Assembly (NCBI GenBank): GCA_037137375.1
Contig: JBAXKJ010000002.1
Span: 124,001-188,000, forward strand
Direction of reading: 5' to 3'
Length of the DNA stretch: 64,000 nucleotides
Origin: CAINVV01 sp037137375
Lineage (GTDB): Bacteria; Bacteroidota; Bacteroidia; Bacteroidales; Prolixibacteraceae
A model generated the notes under the pieces. That model was not told where the DNA came from and did not search any database. It worked only from the letters and a program-made list of their open reading frames with translations. How positions within the stretch are numbered: position 1 is the first letter of the stretch; every line of letters begins with the position of its first letter. The position numbers were made by a program, and so were the translations under genes. Below are positions 26,691-35,457 of this stretch, in pieces.

Positions 26691-27470
26691 ATGACGAAGG
26701 AGAACAAGTTAACCAGCCAAAAATTCTGGGATGAATACTGGAGTTCAAGATTGGAAAAAAAGTCCAGCAAGAGGATTGGCATCATCGCCCGGGAATTGCA
26801 CCATGTCTTCGACACTTACCTGCCTGCCGACCCTTCCTTGCATATTCTTGAGATCGGCGGCGCTCCTGGTGAGTACCTGCTGTACATCGCTAAAAAACAT
26901 GGTTACCAGGTACATTCCATGGATTATTCGAGTGTGGGTAACCAAAAGACCAGGGAAATGTTTGACAGCCATGGCGTGGAGGTTACCATTCATGAGCAGG
27001 ATCTTTTCAATGTGCAGGACAAGACCCTTCAGTTCGACATCGTTTATTCCCTTGGATTCATTGAGCATTTCGATGATGTGGACCGTGTAATTGAGAAACA
27101 TCTTGAACTCTTAAAACCTGGCGGTATACTGTTGCTTGGCGTCCCCAATCTGACGGGGATCTATCATCTTTTCCTGAAACGACTGTCACCCTCACACGAC
27201 CAGACGCATAATCTGAAGACCATGAACACCAATAATTGGAAGGCCTTTGAAGATAAGTTTAAGCTGAAGACAATATTCAAGGGTTATATTGGTGGATTTG
27301 AACCACTTATCATGAAGAAGCTTGATGTCTCCAATGCGCTGAATAGATTTTTACTCTTTTGGGTGAAAGTAATGATGGTGGTATTTTCTTTGCGCAAGAC
27401 CTTCCTTAGGAGGATTAACTCAAGATACTGGAGTGGTTACATCGTTGGAATCTACTCAAAACCACGCTAG
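26691..27470 (+). CDS. SAM-dependent methyltransferase (class I)
   Basis: A 259-residue class I methyltransferase with motif I LEIGGAPGEYLLYIAKKHGY near residues 46-65, an acidic loop SMDYSSVG, and FDIVYSLGFIEHFDDVD followed by LLKPGGILLLGVPN. The last 50 residues contain a hydrophobic segment (FLLFWVKVMMVVFSL) that may anchor it to the membrane. Within a polysaccharide cluster it probably methylates a sugar or lipid carrier intermediate, but the acceptor is unknown. It faces the GT2 gene convergently with a 9-base gap. Confidence 0.8.
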   Translation: MTKENKLTSQKFWDEYWSSRLEKKSSKRIGIIARELHHVFDTYLPADPSLHILEIGGAPGEYLLYIAKKHGYQVHSMDYSSVGNQKTREMFDSHGVEVTIHEQDLFNVQDKTLQFDIVYSLGFIEHFDDVDRVIEKHLELLKPGGILLLGVPNLTGIYHLFLKRLSPSHDQTHNLKTMNTNNWKAFEDKFKLKTIFKGYIGGFEPLIMKKLDVSNALNRFLLFWVKVMMVVFSLRKTFLRRINSRYWSGYIVGIYSKPR

Positions 27471-27479
27471 CCTGATTCT

Positions 27480-28499
27480 TTATTTATAGGTTGGATTGCC
27501 CATTAACCTAGCAAGCCATTCGATATCCATCCTGAACAGGCTAAAGAAATATCCAGTCAGGGAACGTATTTTCCACACAGGCTCTGTCAATCCATAATGA
27601 AAGATGGAGTGCCGATAGTCCTTACGGGCTCCCTGGAAGTCTTTTCTGATAAGCTTGTAACGGCCTGAACTTGAATATCCTTTGACCAGACGTTTCCTGA
27701 ATTGCTGATCGATCTCCTGTTTTGAAAGCCCGGCTACCTTGAAGATTTCGGGGAATCGCAGCATAACAGATTGAATCAATGCATAATGACCAGAGATCAT
27801 TTCGGTGGTATAGGTCTTGGTAACCTGGCTTGGAGAGATTCTCCAATGGCCCAGCGGTTCATCGATGTAGGCAAATTCCCCTTTCATCAACAGTTCAAGC
27901 GTTGTAGGTATGTCGACCAATGGGAGGTTAAACCCCTGAAGGAATCCACCAATCTCAGTCAATGCCTCCTTTCGGATTACGATCGTCATGGCTGGAACGA
28001 TCGTCCGGAAGATAAATGGTTTCAGGAAGCTCCCGGTCGGTTTATTATAAAACAAGGGCTTATCTTCCTCATTTATAGGTGCGATGTAATGATAACTGGA
28101 GAGATCAACAGAAGATTTATAGGCTTTCCCCCAGGAAAGAACGGTTTCCGGATTCTTTTCCAGCGCTTCGACCTGGATTTCCAGCTTTCGCGGTAGCCAT
28201 ACGTCGTCACACTCGAGAATGGCGATGTATTTCCCGGAAGATTGGCTCAGGGCAAAATTGTACGACTCAGCAAGCCTGAATATTCCTGCATTTTGCTTGG
28301 TAAATGGCTTAATCCGTGGATCTTTTGAGGCATATTCACAGGCGATGGCATAGGTAGAATCGGTGCTGCCATCGTCGATGATGATCATCTCCCAGTTTTG
28401 GTAAGTCTGAACCAGAACAGATTCAATGCAATCCGCAATGAACTTTTCATGATTATAGGTGGGAGAGATGACAGACACCAGTGGCAGATCCTGTTTCAT
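27480..28499 (-). CDS. GT2 family glycosyltransferase
   Basis: A 339-residue GT-A transferase. The N terminus VSVISPTYNHEKFIADCIES, the nucleotide-binding IIIDDGSTDST near residues 41-51 and the metal-binding AILECDDVWLPRK near residues 92-104 are typical of GT2. The C-terminal part contains amphipathic helices, without clear membrane segments. It is the only gene of the polysaccharide cluster on the minus strand, inserted between the methyltransferase and the flippase, so it has its own promoter and perhaps its own regulation. The divergent gap to the flippase is 97 bases. Confidence 0.9.
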   Translation of the reverse strand: MKQDLPLVSVISPTYNHEKFIADCIESVLVQTYQNWEMIIIDDGSTDSTYAIACEYASKDPRIKPFTKQNAGIFRLAESYNFALSQSSGKYIAILECDDVWLPRKLEIQVEALEKNPETVLSWGKAYKSSVDLSSYHYIAPINEEDKPLFYNKPTGSFLKPFIFRTIVPAMTIVIRKEALTEIGGFLQGFNLPLVDIPTTLELLMKGEFAYIDEPLGHWRISPSQVTKTYTTEMISGHYALIQSVMLRFPEIFKVAGLSKQEIDQQFRKRLVKGYSSSGRYKLIRKDFQGARKDYRHSIFHYGLTEPVWKIRSLTGYFFSLFRMDIEWLARLMGNPTYK

Positions 28500-28596
28500 T
28501 TACAAAGGATATAAAATTCAAGTTCAATTGAAGCTTCAAAATTATAGTTTTTTATAATTAATTTCAGCCACAATTATTTACATACCCTTTCCCCGC

Positions 28597-30078
28597 ATGG
28601 GAGCCAGTAATTTAAAACGGAAAACTGTAAACGGATTCTTTTGGAGTTCCCTGGAAATGCTGTTCAGTCAAGGACAGGGAATTCTATATGGAATTGTGCT
28701 GGCACGCCTGCTCTCCCCCAACGAATTTGGACTGCTTGGAATGGTCACTATTTTCATCGCGATCGCGCAGGTATTTGTAGATAGTGGGTTAAGCCAGGCC
28801 TTGATACGCAAACAGAATTGTACTGATCTCGATTATAATACGATATTCTGGGTCAATATCATCATTGGTGTCGTTGCCTTTATTGTCATCTGGATATTGG
28901 CGCCTTATATTGCTGATTTTTATTCAAAACCTGAACTAATTAATCTGACACGAGTCCTTGCTCTGGCCATAATTATCAGTTCACTTACGCTGAATCAACA
29001 GACGATAATCACTAAAAATCTGGATTTTAAGACACTCACAAAATCTTCCGTCATTGGGACATTTGTGGCCGGTATCGTCTCAATCATCCTGGCCTTATAT
29101 GGATTCGGAGTCTGGAGTCTGGTCTGGAGGGTTATCATCAACCAGGCTGTCAGGTCTTTAATATTATGGTACTACAACCGATGGTTACCCAACTTTACCT
29201 ATAGCCGGGCAATATTGAAGGAACATTTTCTTTTCGGATCGAATCTCTTGCTGATTTCGATGGTTTCGGCCGTTTATAAGAGTTTTTACAATATGATCAT
29301 CGGTAAGAATTATCCTGTTTCTACCCTGGGATATTATACCAATGCAGAGCAATACAGCAACATGCCGGCAACTTCCATCACTGCCATCACCAACAAGGTG
29401 AGTTATCCTGTCTTGTCTGAAATGCAACATGATAATATCCGGTTAAAGAGGAATATCAAGAAACTGATTGAGACGGTGATGTACCTTTCGTTCATCATCC
29501 TTTTTGGTCTAGCCGCTGTTGCTCGTCCACTTTTAACCATCTTACTTGGTAAAATTTGGATTCCTGCGATAGCCTATTTCCAAATCCTTTGCTTCGCGTA
29601 TGCCATAACACCCTTGCATATTATCAATCACAATATCATGAAGGTCAAGGGTCGGTCGGATCTTTTTCTGAGAACTGAAATTATCAAATACCTCTTGTTT
29701 ACCCCATTGCTCGTGCTGGGAGCCATTTATGGTATTAAAGTTCTTTTGGCAGGTATCGTCATTTTCTATTGGATAAGTTTTATTATTAATGCCATGTATT
29801 CCAAGAGATTAATTGGATTATCCATCTTGGAGCAATGCATTTATCTCTTCCCTGGTTTGATCATAGCAGGGTTAAGTGCACTTGCGACATGGAGTCTGGG
29901 TTTCCTTTTTCATTTCAACGATCTATTGATGTTGACGATACAGGTTTTCTTCTTTCCGGTTGTAGTGCTATTACTTTCAATCTTGTTTAAGTCGGAGGCT
30001 TATTATGAATTGAAGCTGATTCTGTTGAATAAGCTCACCCGAGCGAATCTTTTGAAGACCTTAAATATTCAACAATGA
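28597..30078 (+). CDS. Wzx/WzxC-like polysaccharide flippase (MOP superfamily)
   Basis: A 493-residue inner-membrane protein with about 12-14 membrane segments. The start NGFFWSSLEMLFSQGQGILY and LARLLSPNEFGLLGMVTIF followed by GLSQALIRKQ are characteristic of WzxC-type lipopolysaccharide/exopolysaccharide exporters. It should flip lipid-linked oligosaccharide to the periplasmic face, acting on the product of the nearby transferases. Its stop overlaps the FkbM gene start by 4 bases (ATGA). A second, unrelated-looking flippase lies at 49323. No Wzy polymerase is recognisable in the cluster, although YfhO at 31053 is a large multi-pass protein. Confidence 0.9.
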   Translation: MGASNLKRKTVNGFFWSSLEMLFSQGQGILYGIVLARLLSPNEFGLLGMVTIFIAIAQVFVDSGLSQALIRKQNCTDLDYNTIFWVNIIIGVVAFIVIWILAPYIADFYSKPELINLTRVLALAIIISSLTLNQQTIITKNLDFKTLTKSSVIGTFVAGIVSIILALYGFGVWSLVWRVIINQAVRSLILWYYNRWLPNFTYSRAILKEHFLFGSNLLLISMVSAVYKSFYNMIIGKNYPVSTLGYYTNAEQYSNMPATSITAITNKVSYPVLSEMQHDNIRLKRNIKKLIETVMYLSFIILFGLAAVARPLLTILLGKIWIPAIAYFQILCFAYAITPLHIINHNIMKVKGRSDLFLRTEIIKYLLFTPLLVLGAIYGIKVLLAGIVIFYWISFIINAMYSKRLIGLSILEQCIYLFPGLIIAGLSALATWSLGFLFHFNDLLMLTIQVFFFPVVVLLLSILFKSEAYYELKLILLNKLTRANLLKTLNIQQ

Positions 30079-30986
30079 ATGTTATACAACGCGTTTGGCA
30101 GACAAAAGCACCGGATTTTCTTCTTGCCATGGTCCGGTTAATATTTGAGCCAAAGATTTTTAAGGAGCGCAGGAAGGCGCTTCTGAAACAATATGAGAAT
30201 GTTGATTTGGCTGCATTACCATCGGAAATAAGGAACGGAATAAATTACCTTAAAACACATCCTTTCACCCCTTTTCCATTCGAATGGGCTCAAAAATATG
30301 ACATCCTGATTCCAGAAGTATTTCGTGACGAAGTTCCTGGTTGCTTTTATACGCTTTTCGAAGGAAAAAGGATGTATTTCCCTAAACATTATACTCATAC
30401 ACATGTCATCTGGGCCATCCGAAGTATCCTCAAAGAGCAGGATCCTCAGTCACCTCATCTGTATCTAACGGATGATTTCCAGTTGGAACCTGATAGTATC
30501 GTAGTCGATGCGGGTGTTGCAGAAGGTAATTTTGCCCTTTCAGTCGTAGAAAAAGCGAAAAAATTGTTTCTGATCGAATGCAACCCGTCCTGGATGGAGG
30601 CGCTCAGGCTAACATTTTCCCCATGGAAAGATAAGGTGATCTTTGTTGAGAAATATCTCTCAGAGGAGGTTGGACCGTCAACTATTTCAATAGATTCTCT
30701 TTTGGTGGCTGAGCCTGGCGGCAAATATTTCATTAAGCTCGATATCGAAGGATTTGAACAAAAGGCCCTCACAGGAATGCAGAAGTTGATCACTTCAGGA
30801 AATTCTATCAAGATGAATGTTTGCACCTATCATCACCCCGAAGATTGCAAGGAAATTGAAGCCACTTTGAACTCACTTGGATTTTCCTGTAAAGTCTCGG
30901 AAGGTTATCTTATCTATTTTCAGCGTAACGAAGTGCCTTCTTTCCGAAAAGCGCTCATCCGGGCCGGGAAGAAGGTTTTTTTATAA
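30075..30986 (+). CDS. FkbM family methyltransferase
   Basis: A 303-residue protein with the FkbM (Methyltransf_21) core in its C-terminal half: SIVVDAGVAEGNFALSVVEK near residues 139-158, FLIECNPSWMEAL, then FIKLDIEGFEQKALTGMQKL. The N-terminal 130 residues are specific to this subgroup. FkbM proteins usually O-methylate sugars or lipids. The ATGA overlap with the flippase implies translational coupling and a role in modifying the exported glycan. The motif GVAEGNF replaces the common GANIGxY, as in several glycan-linked members. Confidence 0.83.
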   Translation: MNVIQRVWQTKAPDFLLAMVRLIFEPKIFKERRKALLKQYENVDLAALPSEIRNGINYLKTHPFTPFPFEWAQKYDILIPEVFRDEVPGCFYTLFEGKRMYFPKHYTHTHVIWAIRSILKEQDPQSPHLYLTDDFQLEPDSIVVDAGVAEGNFALSVVEKAKKLFLIECNPSWMEALRLTFSPWKDKVIFVEKYLSEEVGPSTISIDSLLVAEPGGKYFIKLDIEGFEQKALTGMQKLITSGNSIKMNVCTYHHPEDCKEIEATLNSLGFSCKVSEGYLIYFQRNEVPSFRKALIRAGKKVFL

Positions 30987-31052
30987 TATTAAAGATTAAT
31001 ATCTTCGCCCAGGTATTCCGAGCCGCCAGCGTTCAATAAAATTTCCGAAAAA

Positions 31053-33524
31053 ATGGATAACACATTAGTCAAAAAAGCCCTTCCGCATCTTGTTGCCGTT
31101 CTACTTTTCCTGATACTACCTGCCATCTATTTCTCCCCCCAGCTGGAAGGGAATAAACTGAACCAGCATGATACCAATACGGCCACGGGCATGGCCAAGG
31201 AGATTATTGATTACAATAAGAGTCATTCCGATCTGGCACTCTGGACCAATTCCATGTTTAGCGGTATGCCTGCTTACCTGGTAGGATTACCCACCCATTC
31301 CCTGATTTCTCCAATTTATTCGATCGCAACACTATTTGACTGGCGGCCCATCAGTTTCGTATTTCTCTATCTACTTGGATTTTATATAGCCTTGCTCTTG
31401 TTTGGGCTGAATCCCTGGGTCAGCTTGGTCGGGGCCATTGCTTTCGGATTTTCTTCCTATGATTTCGTTATTATTGCGGCGGGCCACAATACCAAGGCCA
31501 TCGCCATTGGATTCATGGCTCCGATCATTGGTGGATTGTATCATGCCTGGAAGAAAAATCTCTGGATAGGGGGCTCTTTCGTCGCCCTCTTTCTTTCCCT
31601 CCAGATCTATGCCAATCATTTGCAGATCACCTACTATACGATGCTAACCATTCTTATCTTCGGCCTCGCGGAACTGTATTTTGCCTTCAAAGATAAAGAC
31701 ATCAAGGATTTTCTGCGAAGAACCGGAATCGTTGCCTTATTTGCATTGCTTGCCATCGCCGCCAACACTGAAAGGCTTTGGACGACTTATGAATATGGGA
31801 ATTATTCGATTCGGGGCAGATCGGAGCTGACTAATAATCAGTCTAATAAAACTTCCGGTCTGGACAAGGATTATGCAACAGGTTGGAGTTATGGTGTCGA
31901 TGAAACACTTACCCTGTTGATCCCTAATTTCAAGGGGGGTGCGTCGATGATCGATTTTGGCCAGGATTCCTCCACTGCCGAGCTTCTCAGGACTAACAAT
32001 GTTCCAAATGCGAATTCCATTGTCAAACAACTTCCAGGTTACTGGGGGACACAACCCGGAACATCGGGTCCTGTTTATGTGGGAGCCATCGTGTTGTTTT
32101 TGTTTGTTCTGGCACTTTTCTTAACCAACGGAGCCGTCAGGGCCTGGATAATTGCAGCCACAATATTCTCTGTTTTATTATCGTGGGGTCGGAATTTTAT
32201 GCCTTTGACTGATTTATTCCTGGACTATTTTCCTGGTTACAATAAATTCAGGACGGTCTCCATGATTCTGGTAATCGCCAGTTTCACCATACCTTTAATG
32301 GCTTCCATCGGCCTCAACAAAATATTTACCGAAGAAATTGACAAGGAAAAATGGAAAAAAGCTTTGATCTGGAGTGTGGGACTTACGGCAGGAATTTCCT
32401 TTTTATTCTTCCTCTTACCAGGATTATCGGGGTCCTTCGTTTCTGCAAGCGATTCGCAGATGCCTGAGTGGATCCAGAAGGGGCTTGTTTCCGACAGGAT
32501 GGCTTTTCTGAGAGGGGACGCACTTCGGTCGACGGCTTTTATACTAGCTACTGCAGTGATTTTGTGGTTATTCGTTGCGAAGAAATTGAAGTCAAATTAT
32601 GCTTTGTACCTGATTGCATTTTTTATTTTGGTAGATATGTGGAGTGTAGACAAGAGGTATTTGAGCAATGATAATTTCGTTCAGGAACAAAAAGCCCGGA
32701 ATCCTTATCCAATGAGCAAGGCAGACAAGGAGATTCTCAAGGATAAAACTGAGTACAGGGTACTGAATCTTTCGGTGGATCCATTCAACGAAGCGAGTAC
32801 TTCTTACTATCATCAATCCATTGGTGGTTATCATGGGGCCAAAATGAGAAGATACCAGGAATTGATTGATCATCATATTAGCAGTGAGATTCAGCAAATT
32901 GGAACAAAACTAAATGCCTTGAAATCTGAGGCTGGGGTGGATTCACTTTTCATGGGTATGAATGCACTGAATATGCTGAATGCTAAATATCTGATATACA
33001 ATCCGGAGGCCGCCCCGATTCCTAATTCAAAAACCATGGGAAATGCCTGGACGGTCAGGTCTTTTCAGCTGGTTGACAATGCGGATCAGGAAATTGCCGC
33101 GGTCAGGAATATTGATTTGAAAAAGCAAGTTGTGGTGAATAAAAAATTCCAGGCATTGCTGGAAAATGTGAAATCTGCTTCTGCTGAGCCTTCCCGCATT
33201 TCATTAAAGAGTTATTCTCCTAATCAGCTGGTATACAATTATTCGGGTAAAGGAAATGAGATTGCGGTATTTTCAGAAATATACTATCCGAAGGGATGGA
33301 ATGCTTATATTGGTGAAAAGCTTGTTCCTCATTTTCAGGCTAATTACGTATTAAGGGCGATGGTTTTACAGGAAGGAAATTACGATATCACATTTAAGTT
33401 TGAGCCAGTTTCTTATCTGACCGGAAAGAAGATTTCGTGGGCATCCTCTTTACTTTTACTTCTGATCATTGGGTTTGTGCTTTATAAAAACTTAACTTTG
33501 AAAAAAGCTCCGTCAGAATCCTAA
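31053..33524 (+). CDS. YfhO family multi-pass membrane protein
   Basis: An 823-residue inner-membrane protein. About 12 membrane segments fall in residues 10-530, followed by a periplasmic domain (about 540-795) and a last membrane segment (ASSLLLLLIIGFVLYKNL). The family (PF09586) is GT-C-like, and the B. subtilis member YfhO is linked to lipoteichoic acid glycosylation. Here the loop after the first segment has the acidic LNQHDTNTATGMAKEI, which resembles GT-C active-site loops. It probably transfers a sugar from a lipid carrier at the outer face of the inner membrane. It lies 66 bases after the FkbM gene and 8 bases before ftsX. Confidence 0.87.
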   Translation: MDNTLVKKALPHLVAVLLFLILPAIYFSPQLEGNKLNQHDTNTATGMAKEIIDYNKSHSDLALWTNSMFSGMPAYLVGLPTHSLISPIYSIATLFDWRPISFVFLYLLGFYIALLLFGLNPWVSLVGAIAFGFSSYDFVIIAAGHNTKAIAIGFMAPIIGGLYHAWKKNLWIGGSFVALFLSLQIYANHLQITYYTMLTILIFGLAELYFAFKDKDIKDFLRRTGIVALFALLAIAANTERLWTTYEYGNYSIRGRSELTNNQSNKTSGLDKDYATGWSYGVDETLTLLIPNFKGGASMIDFGQDSSTAELLRTNNVPNANSIVKQLPGYWGTQPGTSGPVYVGAIVLFLFVLALFLTNGAVRAWIIAATIFSVLLSWGRNFMPLTDLFLDYFPGYNKFRTVSMILVIASFTIPLMASIGLNKIFTEEIDKEKWKKALIWSVGLTAGISFLFFLLPGLSGSFVSASDSQMPEWIQKGLVSDRMAFLRGDALRSTAFILATAVILWLFVAKKLKSNYALYLIAFFILVDMWSVDKRYLSNDNFVQEQKARNPYPMSKADKEILKDKTEYRVLNLSVDPFNEASTSYYHQSIGGYHGAKMRRYQELIDHHISSEIQQIGTKLNALKSEAGVDSLFMGMNALNMLNAKYLIYNPEAAPIPNSKTMGNAWTVRSFQLVDNADQEIAAVRNIDLKKQVVVNKKFQALLENVKSASAEPSRISLKSYSPNQLVYNYSGKGNEIAVFSEIYYPKGWNAYIGEKLVPHFQANYVLRAMVLQEGNYDITFKFEPVSYLTGKKISWASSLLLLLIIGFVLYKNLTLKKAPSES

Positions 33525-33532
33525 CTTTCGAT

Positions 33533-34408
33533 ATGGCAAAAGAAAAACTAAAATTGAGAAAATCACTTTTTAGCTCCTATTTCAGTACTACGCTGAGCAT
33601 TTCCCTGGTACTATTCCTCTTTGGAATTTTGGGACTTCTGTTGATTAATGCCAACAGGTTGACTGATTATGTGATGGAAAATCTGGGTGTGACGTTGATT
33701 TTGAAGGAAAACACACGTGAAGTCGATATTCTCAAACTGCAAAAGACGCTGGAGGCCACGCCTTATATCAAATCTACGCGGTTTGTGGACAAGCAAACGG
33801 CAGCAGATGAATTAAAGAAGGATCTTGGTGAGGATTTTGTTGATTTTCTGGGGTATAATCCGCTTCTTTCGTCGATGGATGTGAAGCTTCATGCAAGATA
33901 TGCCAATCCGGACAGTCTGAATATTCTGGAGGCTAAATTCATGAAATTACCAGAAGTGCAGGAGGTTTACTATCAACGGGATCTGGTGAAGCAATTGAAT
34001 TCGAATATTCAAAAACTCAGTCTGATTCTGCTTGTTTTGAGCATTATCATGTTCACTATTTTCATCGCTTTGATTAACAATACTATTCGGCTTTCCATTT
34101 ATTCGAAGAGATATCTCATTAATTCGATGCAGCTTGTGGGTGCTACACGGTCTTTTATCCGGTTTCCATTCGTGGTAAAAAGCGTTTTGCATGGCATCTA
34201 CGGTGCCATAATAGCTTGCTTTTTCCTCTTGATCATCTTCTTTACCTACCAGTCAGAGTTAAAGGATTTCATTAATTTTCAAGACTCTACGACTCTTGTT
34301 TTCCTGGTAAGCAGTATCTTTCTCTTTGGTATTGTGATGACTGCGCTTTCAACCCATTTTGCTGTAAATAAATTTTTGCGAATGAAGTTTGATCAGCTCT
34401 ATTATTGA
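33533..34408 (+). CDS. ftsX: Cell-division ABC transporter permease FtsX
   Basis: A 291-residue FtsX protein with the expected four membrane segments (about 20-40, 166-188, 218-240, 260-282) and a periplasmic loop of about 120 residues after the first. The loop has LGVTLILKENTREVDI and TRFVDKQTAADELKKDLGED, typical of FtsX. With FtsE it senses the division machinery and activates periplasmic peptidoglycan hydrolases through EnvC-like proteins. An EnvC-like gene is at 54219. ftsE is not in the window. It is followed by DUF3098, the standard Bacteroidota neighbour. Confidence 0.92.
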   Translation: MAKEKLKLRKSLFSSYFSTTLSISLVLFLFGILGLLLINANRLTDYVMENLGVTLILKENTREVDILKLQKTLEATPYIKSTRFVDKQTAADELKKDLGEDFVDFLGYNPLLSSMDVKLHARYANPDSLNILEAKFMKLPEVQEVYYQRDLVKQLNSNIQKLSLILLVLSIIMFTIFIALINNTIRLSIYSKRYLINSMQLVGATRSFIRFPFVVKSVLHGIYGAIIACFFLLIIFFTYQSELKDFINFQDSTTLVFLVSSIFLFGIVMTALSTHFAVNKFLRMKFDQLYY

Positions 34409-34418
34409 ACTATCTTTG
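34388..34418 (+). promoter_or_regulatory. Bacteroidota-type promoter (TTTG-N19-TATCTTTG) before DUF3098-truB-queA
   Basis: A TTTG at 34388-34391 is followed, after exactly 19 bases, by TATCTTTG at 34411-34418. This is the best match in the window to the Bacteroidota -33/-7 promoter. It overlaps the end of ftsX and would start transcription near 34425, 20 bases before the DUF3098 ATG. Confidence 0.7.
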
Positions 34419-34444
34419 CGGGTTAATAACTAATTCATTGTTAC

Positions 34445-34702
34445 ATGGTCAAGAATAGTGGACAAAAGGACCCGACCGGGTTTGCCCTTGGGAAAGAGAA
34501 TCTCAAGTTGATGTTAATTGGATTAGCCTTTATCATCCTTGGGTTTGCCTTAATGACCGGTGGAAAAAGCAATGATCCGAATGTATTCAACAAGGAGGTC
34601 ATCTTTAGTTTCCGCAGGATCACATTGGCACCGCTGGTTGTGATGTTCGGATTTCTTTTTGAGATCTACGCTATTATGAAAAAGCCAAAATCAGAGGACT
34701 AG
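34445..34702 (+). CDS. DUF3098 two-helix membrane protein
   Basis: An 85-residue membrane protein with two membrane segments (about residues 19-38 and 57-76) joined by a short charged loop (GGKSNDPNVFNKEVIF). The family is found in Bacteroidota next to ftsX, and its function is unknown. Location suggests a part in division or envelope synthesis. In many genomes an undecaprenyl-diphosphatase gene (uppP) follows it, but here truB starts after 11 bases. Confidence 0.87.
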   Translation: MVKNSGQKDPTGFALGKENLKLMLIGLAFIILGFALMTGGKSNDPNVFNKEVIFSFRRITLAPLVVMFGFLFEIYAIMKKPKSED

Positions 34703-34713
34703 AAGTTCTTTTA

Positions 34714-35448
34714 ATGAAATATAAGGAGTCAAAAGATTTTGATTTCATTCGAGGCGAAACCCTGGTTTTAAATAAACCTATCGATTGGACCTCATTTGAT
34801 TTGGTTAATAAGGTACGGATTATGCTTTGCCGGCTAATGAAAATAAAGAAACTTAAGCTCGGTCATGCCGGCACACTAGATCCAAAAGCTACAGGGGTAA
34901 TGGTTCTCTGTTCAGGAAAATCAACAAAGCAAATTGATGAGATTCAGGCTGATGAGAAGGAGTATGTCGCACTTTTAAAAATCGGTGCCACTACACCTTC
35001 TTTCGATCTTGAAACGGAAGAGGACGCACAATTTGAAACCTCTCACGTGACTAAAGAGCTGGTGGAACAAATTCTACCGCAATTTGTTGGTGCTATTGAA
35101 CAGGTTCCACCATCATTCTCTGCAATCAAAGTGGATGGTAAGCGGGCGTACAAATTGGCCAGAAAAGGCCAGGATGTGGAATTAAAATCGAAAACATTAA
35201 TTATCAAGGAGATAGAATTACTAAGATTCGAAATGCCTGAAATAGAGTTAAGGATCGTATGCAGCAAGGGAACCTATATTCGGGCATTGGCCCGGGATAT
35301 CGGCTTGGCCCTCAGCAGCGGGGCTTACCTGATTGGATTAAAGCGAACACGTATTGGCGAATATACAATTGATCAGAGTTTTGACCTGACAGAACTTTCT
35401 GATATGCTGACTTCCTATTTTCAGGAGAAGAAAATTTCAACAATTTAA
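34714..35448 (+). CDS. truB: tRNA pseudouridine-55 synthase TruB
   Basis: TruB isomerises U55 in the T-loop of tRNAs. The 244 residues carry GETLVLNKPIDWTSFDLVNK, the catalytic aspartate in KLGHAGTLDPKATGVMVL near residue 56, and the later blocks SFDLETEED, VPPSFSAIKVDGKRAYKLAR and CSKGTYIRALARDIG. A C-terminal PUA domain is absent or minimal, as is common in the phylum. It is co-transcribed with queA (9-base gap). Confidence 0.96.
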   Translation: MKYKESKDFDFIRGETLVLNKPIDWTSFDLVNKVRIMLCRLMKIKKLKLGHAGTLDPKATGVMVLCSGKSTKQIDEIQADEKEYVALLKIGATTPSFDLETEEDAQFETSHVTKELVEQILPQFVGAIEQVPPSFSAIKVDGKRAYKLARKGQDVELKSKTLIIKEIELLRFEMPEIELRIVCSKGTYIRALARDIGLALSSGAYLIGLKRTRIGEYTIDQSFDLTELSDMLTSYFQEKKISTI

Positions 35449-35457
35449 AACGCATAA

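Noticed and set aside
33714..33719. CACGTG core inside ftsX considered as a parS site
   Set aside because: The flanking arms do not match GTTCCACGTGGAAC, and it lies in coding sequence.
35044..35049. CACGTG core inside truB considered as a parS site
   Set aside because: Only the 6-bp core and partial flanks match; expected by chance in 64 kb.
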